A DNA stretch of 64,000 nt from Gigaspora rosea (GCA_003550325.1 QKWP01000640.1:1-64000); one strand, 5' to 3'; shown: positions 46,932 to 58,556, counted from the first letter of the stretch. Made by a program: numbers and translations. The notes: generated from the sequence alone by a model not told the origin.

Positions 46932-46979
46932 TAACCATTTTCTGTTGATTAGTTGGGTACATTACCTGTAGTCCTTGGT

Positions 46980-47330
46980 AACCATCTCGAATGGGAGCTT
47001 TCAGCCAAAAGTTGTGCCTTGTAATATAGACAAATCCAAGGAACTTGGGACACAGAAACCCATTTAGCAAGACCTGAGTAAGGAGGTAGCAAAGATCTTT
47101 GACGATGCTACCAAAAACTGGAATATTGGACCAGAGCCAAAGAACCGGATATCGACCTCAGAGACAAGGTCTACCAACCTGGCTGCCATATTGGGTACTG
47201 AAGGAAAAGGACCTATGTTATAGAAGTAGGTACCAGAGGGAGAAAAACTATAATAGCACCTAATGCCAGGTAGATCAACCCTTCCGGGCCAACTGGATTG
47301 ACCTTAACTACTTTTGAACTTTCTAATGAC
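46980..47330. other. locally G+C-richer island, origin unknown
   Basis: Composition is clearly richer in G+C than the 20 kb around it. One plus-strand frame is open for 51 codons (47068-47220), including QDLSKEVAKIFDDATKNWN, but has no start and no motif I recognise. It may be a fragment of a retroelement or host gene. Confidence 0.4.
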
Positions 47331-47900
47331 TTGTTCTTGCTGATTTTAGCAATTTGAAAGTGTGCTAATTATTATATACTACTATTATATGTATTAGTAT
47401 TATTCTTAATAATAAAAAACTAATTAAGTAATTATATTATACATAAAGATACAGAATTGCATAATGCATCATGCTATATAATATTGCATTATACAATGCA
47501 AAAAACAAAAAAACTTGTATTTGCACATCACTAGTATTAACACTTAGTTATACAAACCAAATATAAAAGCCAATCAAAATATTGAATTATATTACTTTGT
47601 AGGTTATATGCAGATCTTTTTGTACAACAAAAATAAAAAAAAAAACAAAAAATTAATGATATTTTAAATTTTGCCTATAAAATTATCTTTGAAGCTCTAA
47701 TAAAAAAATTCCTCATGAAATTTTGGTATAAAATATGCTCCTATCCTATTCCAGGACTTAACACTAACCCTAATATTAGAAAAATTTTATTTATTTCTTT
47801 GTTTATTTGACAAAAATTATTTTGATTTACATGTTACACAAACACCCGTGTTTAAATACTATCGCTCTGTATTATTTAAATTCGTTACTGTATTATTAAC

Positions 47901-48090
47901 CAAATAGCCGGTTTGTTGATCAAAATAGTCTTGTAATCACGCGTAACGCGTGCGGACAGGCATACTTTTTCAAAGTCACGTTCTTGATTTTGTTTTTAGT
48001 GTTTATCACTATAATGCATCAAAATCGTAATTTTTGAAGCATCAAAAACGTAAATTTTATACATTTTACTCGTCTATCCGGACAATTATA
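47901..48090. repeat. dispersed repeat, copy 2 of the 20265 family
   Basis: It shares CAAATAGCCGGTTTGTTGAT, CAAAATAGTCTTGTA, ACGCGT.ACGCGTGCGGACAG, GCATCAAAAACGTAA and ACTCGTC...CCGGACAATTAT with 20265-20420, same orientation. This copy has two CATCAAAA units. Confidence 0.7.
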
Positions 48091-48600
48091 ATTCTATAAT
48101 ACTTCTATATGCTTATTTATACTAAAGAAAATCCAATAAAATATTAGTTTTAAAGTATATTTTGGTAAAATTTGAAAAAAAAATTTATTGTTTATAATTT
48201 TTTTAATTTATTAAATTTAGTACAAAAAGCTAACAGATTCTCCGTTAACAAATCTAAGTAACGGTAATAAAAAAACACTTAGATTACGTTAAGTGATCAT
48301 ATGTAGAGCCAGAAAGAGCAATGATCACATATTTCTTAAGTTATCTTTAATCATTTACTGTACATAGTCTGTACATCATTAATCATAAGAAAAGCAAAGT
48401 TGTATATGATAATTTAATTTTAAAAACATCAATACTGTATAATACTGTATCGCATAAAATCTTTATTTGAATGTCAAGCATCAAAGGAATGATTATTTTA
48501 TTTATATCATGAACGTAATGAAATTCTTATTAAGATAATAACAGATTTTTTTATAAAAAAAAAAAAAAAATAATCTGTAATCTAATTCTACTAATTTATA
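48091..48600. other. intergenic DNA downstream of the MACPF gene
   Basis: Poly-A/T tract near 48555-48571 and otherwise nothing recognised. It may hold the 3' untranslated region of the minus-strand MACPF gene. Confidence 0.45.
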
Positions 48601-50586
48601 TTAAAAGTTTACATACTCTATAAAATCAGTTTTTAAAAGCCAAATAGATTCATATACTGGACTGAAGGAATTACTACATGTAATTGTTGAAAGATGAAGA
48701 GTACCATCTTGAGGTGCGATAGTCCAAGAGCAATCATCAACTGTGTCACCAGGTTCACCGTGAACACAAAGACTTCGATGAACACCAACAAGATTTTTAA
48801 TATTCACAGGGTCATCAATACTCTCAAGGAAACAACCTAAAGAGACAAATTCATCTGGATCATCAGTTAAAGGTTGGATTCTGTAGTAATCGTAAATATC
48901 GGAGTAACGTAATTTTCTACTTTTAACAATAGGACGTAAGAGACCTTCTGCATACGGTTTCTCTCTGATTAAAATTCCAAATATTCCATCACTATTTTTA
49001 AAATAGGAAACCGCTAGCCATTTCCTTTAATAAAAGATATTGCAAAATAATGAACAATTTAATAAATAATTTGATTTAATAAATAATTTAATAAATAATT
49101 TATAATAAATAATTTATAATAATAATTTATAATAAATAATTTATAATAAATAATTTATAATAAATAATTTATAATAAATAATTTATAATAAATAATTTAT
49201 AATAAATAATTTAATAAATAATTTAATAAATAATTTAATATAATAAATAATTTAATAAATAAGTTAATAAATGATTAACTTTAAATAGAATCTTACCATT
49301 TACTTCCTTGATTGACGATAGGTCTGGTTCCTAGCTTATGATTTTCAAGTTCTGTAGCATTTTTTGTTGAAGAAACTATCGTGTATTCCAAATAAGGAGG
49401 GTCAAAAGATTTGAATTTCCTTTTGTGAATGTTAATATAAACTGGCCAAGCATCTATAAACTGTTTTCTTCGGGTTTCATCTTCAACCAAATCACCAATG
49501 AATAAAAGACTTTATAATAAAAAAAAAAATCTATGTTAGAGTTTTTTGACAAAATTATATTCAAGTTTATAAGTAAAATAGGAAATACCTGTCTGATCTA
49601 TCAAATGTTATAAAAGCAGGGTTATTTGGAACAGTAGCAGCCCAAGCATTCATATTTGGATGCAACATATCATTTCCAAGAGCTCTAATATCACCACCAC
49701 ATCCATGAATATCAATAACACTATTTTGTCTAAATTTCAAAACTTCAAATTCATCATATTCATCAGGTAATTCACCACAAATTATTTCAGAAGCAGCAGC
49801 TTTCGCTACTAATTTTAAATCAACATTGGAATTATGAGTAAGTTTATTAGTGCTTGCACTAATAACGATACGACCACCCATTTTAAGACTACGAATAAAA
49901 TGAGAACCATATCTACGAAAAATTATTTCTGGATCAATTTTTGGATCATTAATTTCAGATCGAATTTCAGGTTTAATATATTTCTTTAATATTGAAGGAG
50001 ATGAAGTAAGATGAAGAAGATGAGATGAATAATCATATTGAATTCGACTAAATTTTCGAAATTTATTATAATCGACGACTTTCCCAAATTCTGTATCTAA
50101 AGAGCCAGTGAAACCACATATTTTTACTAAAGAATATATTTGATTGATAATATCAGTATAAAAAAAATGATTCAATGATTTTATATGCTTTTTAAGTTGT
50201 TATTCATATTAAAAGAAAATACCTCCAATATCTACAGTATTCGAAAGACATTCATGATATTCATCTAGACTTTCACCAGCAACTGAGATATACTCGACTG
50301 CTATTTTTGGATAAAACTAATACAGTGATACAAGTAGAAAAGAAATTAAATATTGAAAATAGTATACGATATATAATATTTTAGGTAAATTTTTGTAAAT
50401 TTTACAAGTCATACATACGTTAACAATATTAGGTATGAAATAAGATTGGCCATTAAGTTTTCTTTCATATGTTGGAATATCGCTCCAGTCAAAGAAATTT
50501 TCAGTACATGATTCACTTTGTGCATATTGACCATTTAAGTAATCATATCCGGAACCAAGTTCATCGAGTCCAGGTATCCAAGCCAT
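48601..50586 (-). CDS. MACPF-domain protein, five exons, 478 aa
   Basis: A member of the membrane attack complex/perforin fold family, known for oligomeric membrane pores and for non-lytic roles. Exons (minus strand): 50586-50419, 50316-50223, 50126-49589, 49509-49297, 49024-48601; all four introns have GT..AG ends and the frame closes at TAA. The MACPF signature YGSHF lies at 160-164, followed by the Gly pair at 171-172. No classical signal peptide is seen (start MAWIPGLDEL), so a cytosolic or unconventionally exported protein is possible. Residues 339-478 form a separate C-terminal region with FVSLGCFLES and a CxW-type spacing that loosely recalls VPS62-like beta domains; that is inference. 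Three introns are 79-102 bp; intron 4 is 272 bp and stuffed with an AATAAATAATTT repeat. It is divergent from the F-box/LRR gene. Lytic activity cannot be judged from sequence. Confidence 0.88.
49066..49266. repeat. AATAAATAATTT minisatellite inside MACPF intron 4
   Basis: About 14 copies of TAATAAATAATTTA-like units (12-16 bp) fill most of the 272-bp intron. The splice sites on both sides remain intact, so the expansion is tolerated. Confidence 0.85.
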
Positions 50587-51159
50587 TTAGATAAGAATCT
50601 AAGTACGTACAAATTTAGGAAAAGACGAATGTTTTCAATTACTATGTTGCGTTATTACTGTTTTACGTTTATTTATAAATCTATTTTATCCATATTTAGA
50701 CATTAGTTGGCAGGATCTTGTTAGGGACGCGTTAAATATACAGTAGTTATACAGTGTACCAAATTTACTACTGTACTACGTATAAAATTAATTGTCCAAG
50801 TTGTAAAATTACAAACCGATTCATTTATTCATTTGAATAATTAACAATTTGACGTAATCAAATTAATACAGTATAATCGTTGAACAGTAGCTGATTTTTT
50901 GTAGGGATGGTAATTAAAAACAAGTAATAATTATGATATGTATATATTTAAAATCCAGTCAGATTTCACTATTCGCATCACATGTTTTAAAACTTCACTG
51001 ACAGTAATTTTTGATAGTATTTGAAATTTTACCATTGTCTATAATTCTTATCCACATATGAGCATAAACTGTATTACCATATATTATTTTAAATTTCTTA
51101 TAAGAGTTAGTATGACTAAATTAGTCATGTGGTGATACATCGTCAGTATAACTTTACGT
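50587..51159. promoter_or_regulatory. upstream region of the MACPF gene
   Basis: Part of a 1.19-kb divergent interval shared with the F-box/LRR gene. It is AT-rich with several ACTGTA/TACAGT words. No defined regulatory site is claimed. Confidence 0.3.
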
Positions 51160-51585
51160 CAGGGACCTGCAATAATTTGGATGCCAAATTGCAAAAATTT
51201 ATTTGGGTATTGACTAAAATTTGGATAAATTTGGATAAAAAATTTAAATATTGACTAAAATTTGGATAAAATTTGGATAAAAATTTTATATATTTGGAAT
51301 TATTTGGAATATAAATCATTTTATTTCAATTCCGAAACTTCCTGACAGACACGCGCCACAATTCCTAAAGCTTCCGACAAGACTTTATCTAAAACTTTGG
51401 GCCCACGATTTTCCGGGTTCCCAAATACTTTATTTTTATCGGTTAGATCACATGAAACCAGAAAAATTCATCAAAAATTTGGCCAAAATTTGGACGTTTG
51501 GGGCAAAATTTGGAAAAATTTGGATTAAGTACCAAAATTTGGAAAAATTTGGAAAAATTTGGATCCAAATTTTTGCAGGTCCCTG
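51160..51585. mobile_element. hAT-like MITE with perfect 8-bp TSD
   Basis: It begins CAGGGACCTGCAATAATTTG and ends with the inverse of CAGGGACCTGCAAAAATTTG. CTTTACGT flanks it on both sides (51152-51159 and 51586-51593). CAGGG ends and an 8-bp duplication are classic hAT features. The interior is largely AAAATTTGGAT words. It lies in the divergent interval between the MACPF and F-box/LRR genes, about 190 bp from the latter's start. Confidence 0.9.
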
Positions 51586-51774
51586 CTTTACGTACCTATA
51601 CGTAATTCGGGTATTAGATAGCTGAATCACGTTACCTGTTAAGTACTGTATATAATTAGTAGAAAACAACGTTTCACAACATTTTAGTTTATAACAAATT
51701 CACAAATTTTAACTAAACGTTAATCTTTTTTTTTTTTTTTTTGATTTAAAAAAAAAAAAAAACCAACCAAAAAA

Positions 51775-53058
51775 ATGATAACATTACCAAACGAATGTCT
51801 TTTAGAAATATTTAACAATCTTCGAAATTATCGAGGAAGTTTATATTTATGCCTTCTTGTAAACCGTCAATGGTGTAGAATTATTGTACCAATATTATGG
51901 AGTGAACCAAAAGGTTATTTTATTGATAAAAGATTTATAAGAACATGCCTTTTAACATTAAATTCAAAAGAACAATCACTTTTAATACCTTTTAAAATAA
52001 ACTTACCAAATTATCCAAAACCTTTATTTGAATATACAAGTTATATTATACAAATATCTGTTAATAATTTTTTAAGTAAAGGAATTAAAGATTGGCTTTA
52101 TTATGAAGGTTATAAAACGAATAAATCTCGTACTTGTAAAGATGATGGACTTGTAGATACTATTGAATGTTTATTGATTTCAATGTTTATAAGAACAAGT
52201 AAGAAACTTAAATATTTAAGTTTTAATGGAATTATTTATAATAAAACATTGTTTTTAGAAAATATTTATAAAAACAATACAATTATCTCATTAAATCTTC
52301 TTAATAATCGTTTGAATTCTGAGGAAGGAAAGATATTGGCCGAAATTCTCTATAAAAATACTACTTTAACTTCTTTAAATCTTCAATATAATCAACTTGG
52401 TTCTGATGGTGGGAAATTATTGGCAAAGGCATTATGTAAAAATACCACTTTAACTTCTTTGGATCTCACTGATAATAAACTTGGTTCAGAGGGAGGGAAG
52501 GCACTAGCAGAAGCTCTCTGTAAAAATAATACTCTAACTTCTCTAAATCTCGAAAATAATCAACTTGGTTTTGAGGGAGGAAAGGCATTAGCAGAGGCGC
52601 TTTGCAAAAACAATAGATTAATTTTTTTGAATCTTGCATGGAATAAACTTTGTATTAAAGGAGGAACAATATTAGCGGAAGCTCTTTGTAAAAATTCCAC
52701 TCTAATTTCTTTAAATCTTGCTTGGAATAAACTTGGTTCTGAGGGAGGAAAAGCATTAGCAGTGGCTCTTTGTAAGAACACTACATTAACTTCTTTAAGA
52801 CTTTATGGTAATCAGATTGGATTAGAAGGGGGTATAGCATTAGGTGATGCTCTTTGTATAAATTATACCCTAACTTCCTTAAATCTTTTTAATAATCAAC
52901 TTGGCTTTGAAGGAGGAAAAGTATTAGCTGAGGCACTTTGCAATAATACTACTTTAATTACTTTATATCTTGGTTACAATAAAATTAGTTATAAAAATAT
53001 ATGTATATTGAAAAAAATTCTTTGTAAAAATACTACTTTAACTTCTTTATATTTTTAA
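51775..53058 (+). CDS. F-box-like/LRR (RNI-type) protein, 427 aa, single exon
   Basis: The N-terminus (about residues 2-45, LPNECLLEIFNNL...LCLLVNRQWCRIIVPILW) is an F-box-like helical module, which in the family binds Skp1 of SCF ubiquitin ligases. After a 120-residue linker, from residue 167, come nine leucine-rich repeats of exactly 28 residues (NTTLTSLNL..NQLG.EGGKALAEALCK) and a tenth cut off at NTTLTSLYF by the stop. The pattern is that of ribonuclease-inhibitor or NLRC3-type LRRs. In DNA the repeats form an 84-bp periodicity, so copy number can change by slippage. The likely role is substrate recognition for ubiquitination; the substrate is unknown. The start follows an A-rich leader with AACCAACCAAAAAA directly before ATG. 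Confidence 0.9.
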   Translation: MITLPNECLLEIFNNLRNYRGSLYLCLLVNRQWCRIIVPILWSEPKGYFIDKRFIRTCLLTLNSKEQSLLIPFKINLPNYPKPLFEYTSYIIQISVNNFLSKGIKDWLYYEGYKTNKSRTCKDDGLVDTIECLLISMFIRTSKKLKYLSFNGIIYNKTLFLENIYKNNTIISLNLLNNRLNSEEGKILAEILYKNTTLTSLNLQYNQLGSDGGKLLAKALCKNTTLTSLDLTDNKLGSEGGKALAEALCKNNTLTSLNLENNQLGFEGGKALAEALCKNNRLIFLNLAWNKLCIKGGTILAEALCKNSTLISLNLAWNKLGSEGGKALAVALCKNTTLTSLRLYGNQIGLEGGIALGDALCINYTLTSLNLFNNQLGFEGGKVLAEALCNNTTLITLYLGYNKISYKNICILKKILCKNTTLTSLYF

Positions 53059-55882
53059 AAAAAAAAAAATCATTCTAATAAAAATATTTAATTACAATTT
53101 ATCGTTATAGATTAATAAAAAAAAATTACTAAAATTCATTAATTATAAATGTGAACAATCTTTCTCTAACTATTAAAATTTGTAATTTAAAATAAATTAT
53201 TTAATCTATCTTTCGCAAAATAAAATTACTTTTTTGATCAATAAAATTTAGTATGAACTGTGAACTGTTAATTATTGTTGACATTTTTTGTTATAACGTT
53301 AACTAAAAAGTATTGCCAATAATACATCGTTATTGCTGATACTGGTTCATATTACGTAAAAAAAAAAAAAAAAAAAAAGTTTGCATGATAAAAGATAAGT
53401 ATTTTCAATTAATCTTGACTAAAAATTTAAATCGATCCTTTTTTTAATTTTTGCCCTATAGTTAATTAAAATCAAAAGTTAATTAAAAACAAAAATTAAT
53501 TAAAAACAAAAGTTATCGATCTTCCACGAAATAATAGTAATAAATTATAAAAAATTGTCTTCAATTAATATTACAAAATAAAATCATATTAATGCAACAA
53601 TTGAGAATAGGTTAACTTTTTATCCAAACGAAATACTGTATTGATAATTGTTTCCCTATCAACAGAATCATCTGTTTTCAAGTGTTCATTAGTATGTTAA
53701 AGTAGTGTATTTCCTATTGGTTTCAGGCATTAGTAGGTGATTAATTATTTCTTTTTGATAATCACGAAGAGTGTGAATGACTCATTGAGCGTTTTTGTGT
53801 ATCACTACCGGATTGAATTTTTTTTTACCCATAGTCAATAACTTATCTGTAACTAATAATTTTCGATGTTTTCCAAAGTTCATTTCCGGAAAATACAGGA
53901 ACCAATTTTCATTGTCCGTTAATATCCAGATCTGTCAAGATCGCCCCTGTATTAACGTTCAGATCAGAACGAAGCTTTATTATCCAGGCTTATATGTTTT
54001 GCGTCATTTCACAATTTATGTCTATTTCAAGTTGGTCTAAGTCATTCTTAAATTTTGAACTGACGCACGTACTTTATTTCTCAATCTGTGAAAAATTAAA
54101 AAAAATTAAGATTATATAATAATATCATAAACGTTCATTTGCATAAATAAAATGATAAAAATTTACATAAAATTTTATATAAATAAATTTTTTTTTTAAA
54201 AAAAAACATAAATTTGCGTAAATTACAATTATTGCTTTATAAATTTAAATAAACAAAGCATAATCAATAAAAAAAAGCACAGCTGTAAAAAATTCGCATG
54301 ATTAAAAAATTTTAATAATTTTTGCATAACTACGTAGAACGCACTCACATCGTTTTGTACATAGTAAATTACTTCTTTTGAGCCTGCAACTCTTCTTTTT
54401 CTTGCAAAGTGTAACGTCAATTTTCATTTGAATTAACACCGAATTGACGATTTCCAGTGCCAATGCTTTTAAAACACTTTATTCATGAATGCATTCATGA
54501 ATGGCATCATCAACTAATGTTTGCAAGATAAAACATTACCACATATAAATCTTTTAATTGTATATTAAAATTTTATTAACATCATCAAAAAAAATCTTTC
54601 ACCAGATTTTTGTCATGACTAACATGCTTCGTCACAGCACAAATTATAATAAAATAAGCTTTGCGTCCCTAGGTTATTTTCAATTGTATGAAAATTTTTA
54701 ATTACACAAATATAAAGAATTTTAAAATTTTAGTTATAAAATATTTAAAATTTGGGTTGTGAATCGCTTGGATTTTTAAGTGTAATTAAACATTAATTAT
54801 ATTTATTTCGATCCATTAAAGAATGTACATATATTTTTCCTTTGATGAATAAACTTTTTAAATATTCGATCAAAGATTTCACGAGCCAGAAAGTTGTATT
54901 ATTTCATATTATAAACATTTGAAAGCTTTACTTTTCTTTTAATATAATTAATTTGACATATGTAATATGTAATATATTTGTAGTATAATAAAATTGTGTA
55001 CTTAGTTTAAAGGTGATGTCTGGCTCCCGCTAATTTTGTCAACCCCTGTATAAATTAATTAATCAAAAAGTCTAATCATTAACATCTGCAATAAATAAAC
55101 CTACATATATGATGATTAATAAAATTGTAAGTAAATTATATGATTAGTAATTTAAAGTCTTCTACGTAAAATGCACGCATTAATATAAATTTATAAAATA
55201 TTCTATATATTTAAAATTGACGTATAATATTCTGTTAAAAATTTTTATTTCAAATTTAAGAGCCTAATAAGTAAGGCTCCAGTCTTATGAAACGTCGCCA
55301 TTTTATTACTAGTTTATAATTGGAGTGAAAGACCTATCTATCTATGGTGTGCTAGATTTAGGCGATGTCTGGCTTCCGCCCCTGTAATGATGATAATACT
55401 GATTTTTTTAATAATAATATGTTTTCATTTTTTTCAATTATACTTGAATTATTTTTTTTTGTTTTATATACTGTATTATATTTGAATCGACCTTTTTATT
55501 TAAATTCACTACTAAAAGTTGACCCGTCATTAAATTATAGGTTAGATTTAACCATTTTTAATCAATTTTACAATATATAATCTATTATATAATAGAGTTA
55601 TCCGTTTTCATATTAAATTTAACGGATATTCGACGGATATTATTATTAGATTTAGTATCCAAGTGGTGCTCGTAATTTACGGATTTATCCAATATTCCAC
55701 GAGATATAGGTGAATAATCTACATCTTCTTTAAATGTCCATTGCATAATATGCGAGATGTAAATTAGTGTTGAATGAAAATGACAGTCGTATGAGTCTTA
55801 ACCAATTATCTGGTGTATGTGAAAATTAAAATAACCGAATCAAGCAGTCATATTAAACACTCATTATGATTATTTAACACTG
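53059..55882. other. gene-free AT-rich stretch
   Basis: Contains a polyA run at about 53360-53378 and a short palindrome CATTCATGAATGCATTCATG at about 54491. A 65-bp block (CTCCAG.CTTATGAAACGTCGCC.TTTATTACTAG) at 55276-55312 recurs at 56414-56452. GATGTCTGGCT.CCGC occurs at 55015 and 55363. Open frames of 60-80 codons show no motifs. Confidence 0.5.
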
Positions 55883-56045
55883 TTAAAATAATCATTCTAA
55901 TAGTTCTTTATTGTTAGTGTTAAATAATCATTCTAATAGCTCTTTATAGTTAACGATAAATAATCATTCTAAAAAACTCATTGTTGTGTTAAATAATCAT
56001 ACTAAAGGCCCTTTATTGTTGTGTTGTAAAACCATTCTAACAAGC
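55883..56045. repeat. tandem repeat, about 37-41 bp unit, about 4-5 copies
   Basis: Units follow AAATAATCATTCTAATAGCT + CTTTATTGTTGTGTT with drift between copies. A reverse-complement-like piece (CATTATGATTATTTAACAC) lies just to the left at 55862. No coding frame. Confidence 0.65.
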
Positions 56046-56722
56046 TTTTTAAGATAAGCATTTTTAGCGTTTGGATTAGTATGGTTAAGATACTGTTATG
56101 ATATAGCTCATGATTCGTTAAACATTTGATCAACTTTCATAAAAAAAGGCGATGTAAATGAGTTTATAAATATATATTTTCAAAATCCTTCATACCAAGG
56201 TTTAACATACTGAATAATAACAATATATAATATAAGAATTGAAAAGTATATGTATATAATAGAGATTAGTTTAATGGCAGAGATTGCCATTCTTATAACT
56301 TTATGAATTATTAACAAATTAGCGATTAAATTTTTATTCAGATTATAAATTATTTTGATGATAATATAAGTTACAGTACTAACTTTTATTTAAACTCAAA
56401 ACCTAATACATAAGTCTCCAGCTCTATGAAACGTCGCCGGTTTATTACTAGTAATCAATTCAAAATCAACCTAAATTGCGAAATAACGCAGAATATCTGT
56501 ACGATGATAGGGTGCTCCCGAAAGTACATCAAACCATAATAAATAGTAATGAAATTTAGACTGAGCTAGCAACAATGTCAATAATGATAATAGCATTATT
56601 ATGACACATCACAATTATATTAGGTTTTAATAAACCTGCTAAAATCTAATTAGTTAAAAAAATTAAAAACAAAAAAAAACCATTTAAAAAATTAAAACCA
56701 TTTTAAAAAAATAAATTTACTA
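56046..56722. other. AT-rich intergenic DNA
   Basis: Holds the second copy of the GAAACGTCGCC block (56414-56452) and GCGAAATAACGCA at 56479, also present at about 19754. No gene is supported. Confidence 0.45.
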
Positions 56723-56863
56723 CAGTCAAACCTCCATAAATGCAAGTCATAAATACCAAACTTCTGATAGCTTGCATTTAGAGAACAATAAGAAAACTGC
56801 ATTTATGGTTGGCATTTAGAGAGACGCTGTACTTAGAGGGCTGCATGTAGAGAGGCCTTACTG
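56723..56863. mobile_element. TA-flanked MITE, CAGTCAAACC..TAAATGCA family, copy B
   Basis: The left end CAGTCAAACCTCCATAAATG and inverted right end CAGTAAGGCCTCTCTACATG match, with TA flanks. Internal words GCATTTAGAGA and its complement repeat, as in the 5469 copy. Confidence 0.65.
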
Positions 56864-56952
56864 TACTTAGTACTTTTTAACAAAAAAAAACAATATTTAA
56901 AAATTTGTTATTTTGTTTATAATTTTATAATTTAATTTATTTTTTATTTATA

Positions 56953-57060
56953 AAGTCAAATCTCTTTAAATACAACCCCTCTAAGTTCAACACCTCTCTA
57001 AACGCTACCTTTAACTCCAGCCCAAATACATACCAGACTTGCATTTAGGGAGGCTTGCTG
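56953..57060. mobile_element. decayed MITE, same family, copy C
   Basis: The left end AAGTCAAATCTCTTTAAATA and inverted right end CAGCAAGCCTCCCTAAATGC fit the family of 5469 and 56723. It lies 90 bp from copy B, so the two may come from one tandem insertion. Confidence 0.55.
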
Positions 57061-57629
57061 TATCTTATTACTTTTATTTATGCTTTTTTTAATATTTTTT
57101 TCTATATTTTTTTTATAAATTTTTTTTTTTTTAAATAATTATTTTAGTTTTCTTTAATAACTTTATATATGATAAATATTAATATACTGTAAAATTATCA
57201 TTATTTGTTTTCTAGTTACTTAACTGATTCGTTTGACCCGGTCAGAAAAATTTTCGGGCTCGTGACTCGTAAAAATTCTAACGCGTACGTACGAGTCAGT
57301 ATGAGGCGGATACAGCTCTATACACTCCTAGATATATTAATTTAAGCCTTCAATCGTTAATGTCTTCTATATCGTTCTGTTTGGTGCGTATTGTAATGAC
57401 TTTTTTGTCAATAGCGACAATGTAAATAACTAAATTCGATTTCTATACCAATGGTTTTTTTTATTAATTCGATTTTCTGAGAATTGTTTGACGTAAATTT
57501 GTTTGTTTGCTATAGCTTCATTGTTCATGCATTGTAATGAGAACTCGTCAAGGACTTTTTTTTTGTGATATTTTTGTTAAAGATTTATTATCTTTTCAAA
57601 GGTTATTTGGTTAGATCTTCCCCAGTATC
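57061..57629. other. AT-rich intergenic DNA
   Basis: T-rich low complexity to about 57180, then unremarkable sequence with CGTACGTACGAGTC near 57281. No gene is supported. Confidence 0.45.
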
Positions 57630-57778
57630 GCCCTAAAGTAACGATTTATCTAAAGTAGCGCCTGGCTAAAATTAAGCCTGAAACTAGATTTTCATGCATG
57701 CATTAAATCGTAATTTTAGCCAGGGCGCTATTTTAGATATATAAAATAGCTATTTTAGATAAATCACTACTTTAGAGC
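57630..57778. mobile_element. small MITE, CCTAAAGTARYGATTTATCTAAA ends
   Basis: The left end GCCCTAAAGTAACGATTTAT and inverted right end GCTCTAAAGTAGTGATTTAT match at 17 of 20 positions. Further in, GCGCCTGGCTAAAATTA pairs with TAATTTTAGCCAGGGCGC, so nearly the whole element folds on itself. Confidence 0.65.
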
Positions 57779-57984
57779 AACATTACCATTCCCCTTCCAT
57801 CCATGAAATTTCAGAGTTGCAATGATTGATAACAGGCCGGTCAGCTATTGTAAATCCAAAGTTTTATACAAATTACTTATTACCGTATAAATATTTCCAG
57901 GTGAGTTTTTTTAAAAAAAAAAAAATCTTACAAGTCTTTAATTTTTTTTTTTTTCTGGAAAAAGAGAATAAATTTGGTAATTAA

Positions 57985-58063
57985 AAATTAAAAGCCGGGT
58001 TGGCCGGGTCACTTTAAAATCATATGTTATGAGAAACAATTAATTAACTTTATGTGGGCTTAC
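57985..58063. mobile_element. lone terminus of the 42811 element family
   Basis: Read inverted: GCCCACATAAAGTTAATTAA, then TTTCTCATAAC and GACCCGGCCAACCCGGC, matching the left end at 42811. No partner end was found nearby. Confidence 0.5.
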
Positions 58064-58556
58064 TAATGATTCAAATCAAAATTTTATTATTGGGAAGATC
58101 ACGAGACTAAGGTCTCGGTTTATCTACCATTATTACCTTGTTAGCAAAGAAACACGCAATTTTATTTATTTATTGAAGCTAAATTTTAGTGTTGCGGTGG
58201 TAATTCTTAATTAGCTATGGAGTGGCATGTTTCATTATTTGTGACATTAGTGATTTTATTTTCAATAAGGTATCATATATGAATTTTTCTGAGTGATTAA
58301 AATACAGCTATGATTAAATTATCGCTCAAGTTTTAATAAATCATTTTGCCATGTAATATTGTGATCTATACGAGAATATTTGATATCATATTTGCGTAAT
58401 TAAAGCTCTATAAAAATCATATAAATAAATTTTGTTAAAAAAAAAAAAAAAACTTTATCATATCATCACACAAGTCTGCTGGCATTGTTTTTTTTCAATT
58501 TTGTTTTTTTCTCACATAAATCAAATATTATTTTTTTCATTTAAAAAAATTTCATC

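Noticed and set aside
51448-51669. 73-codon minus-strand frame
   Set aside because: Most of it lies in the hAT-like MITE and reflects AAAATTTGGAT repeats.
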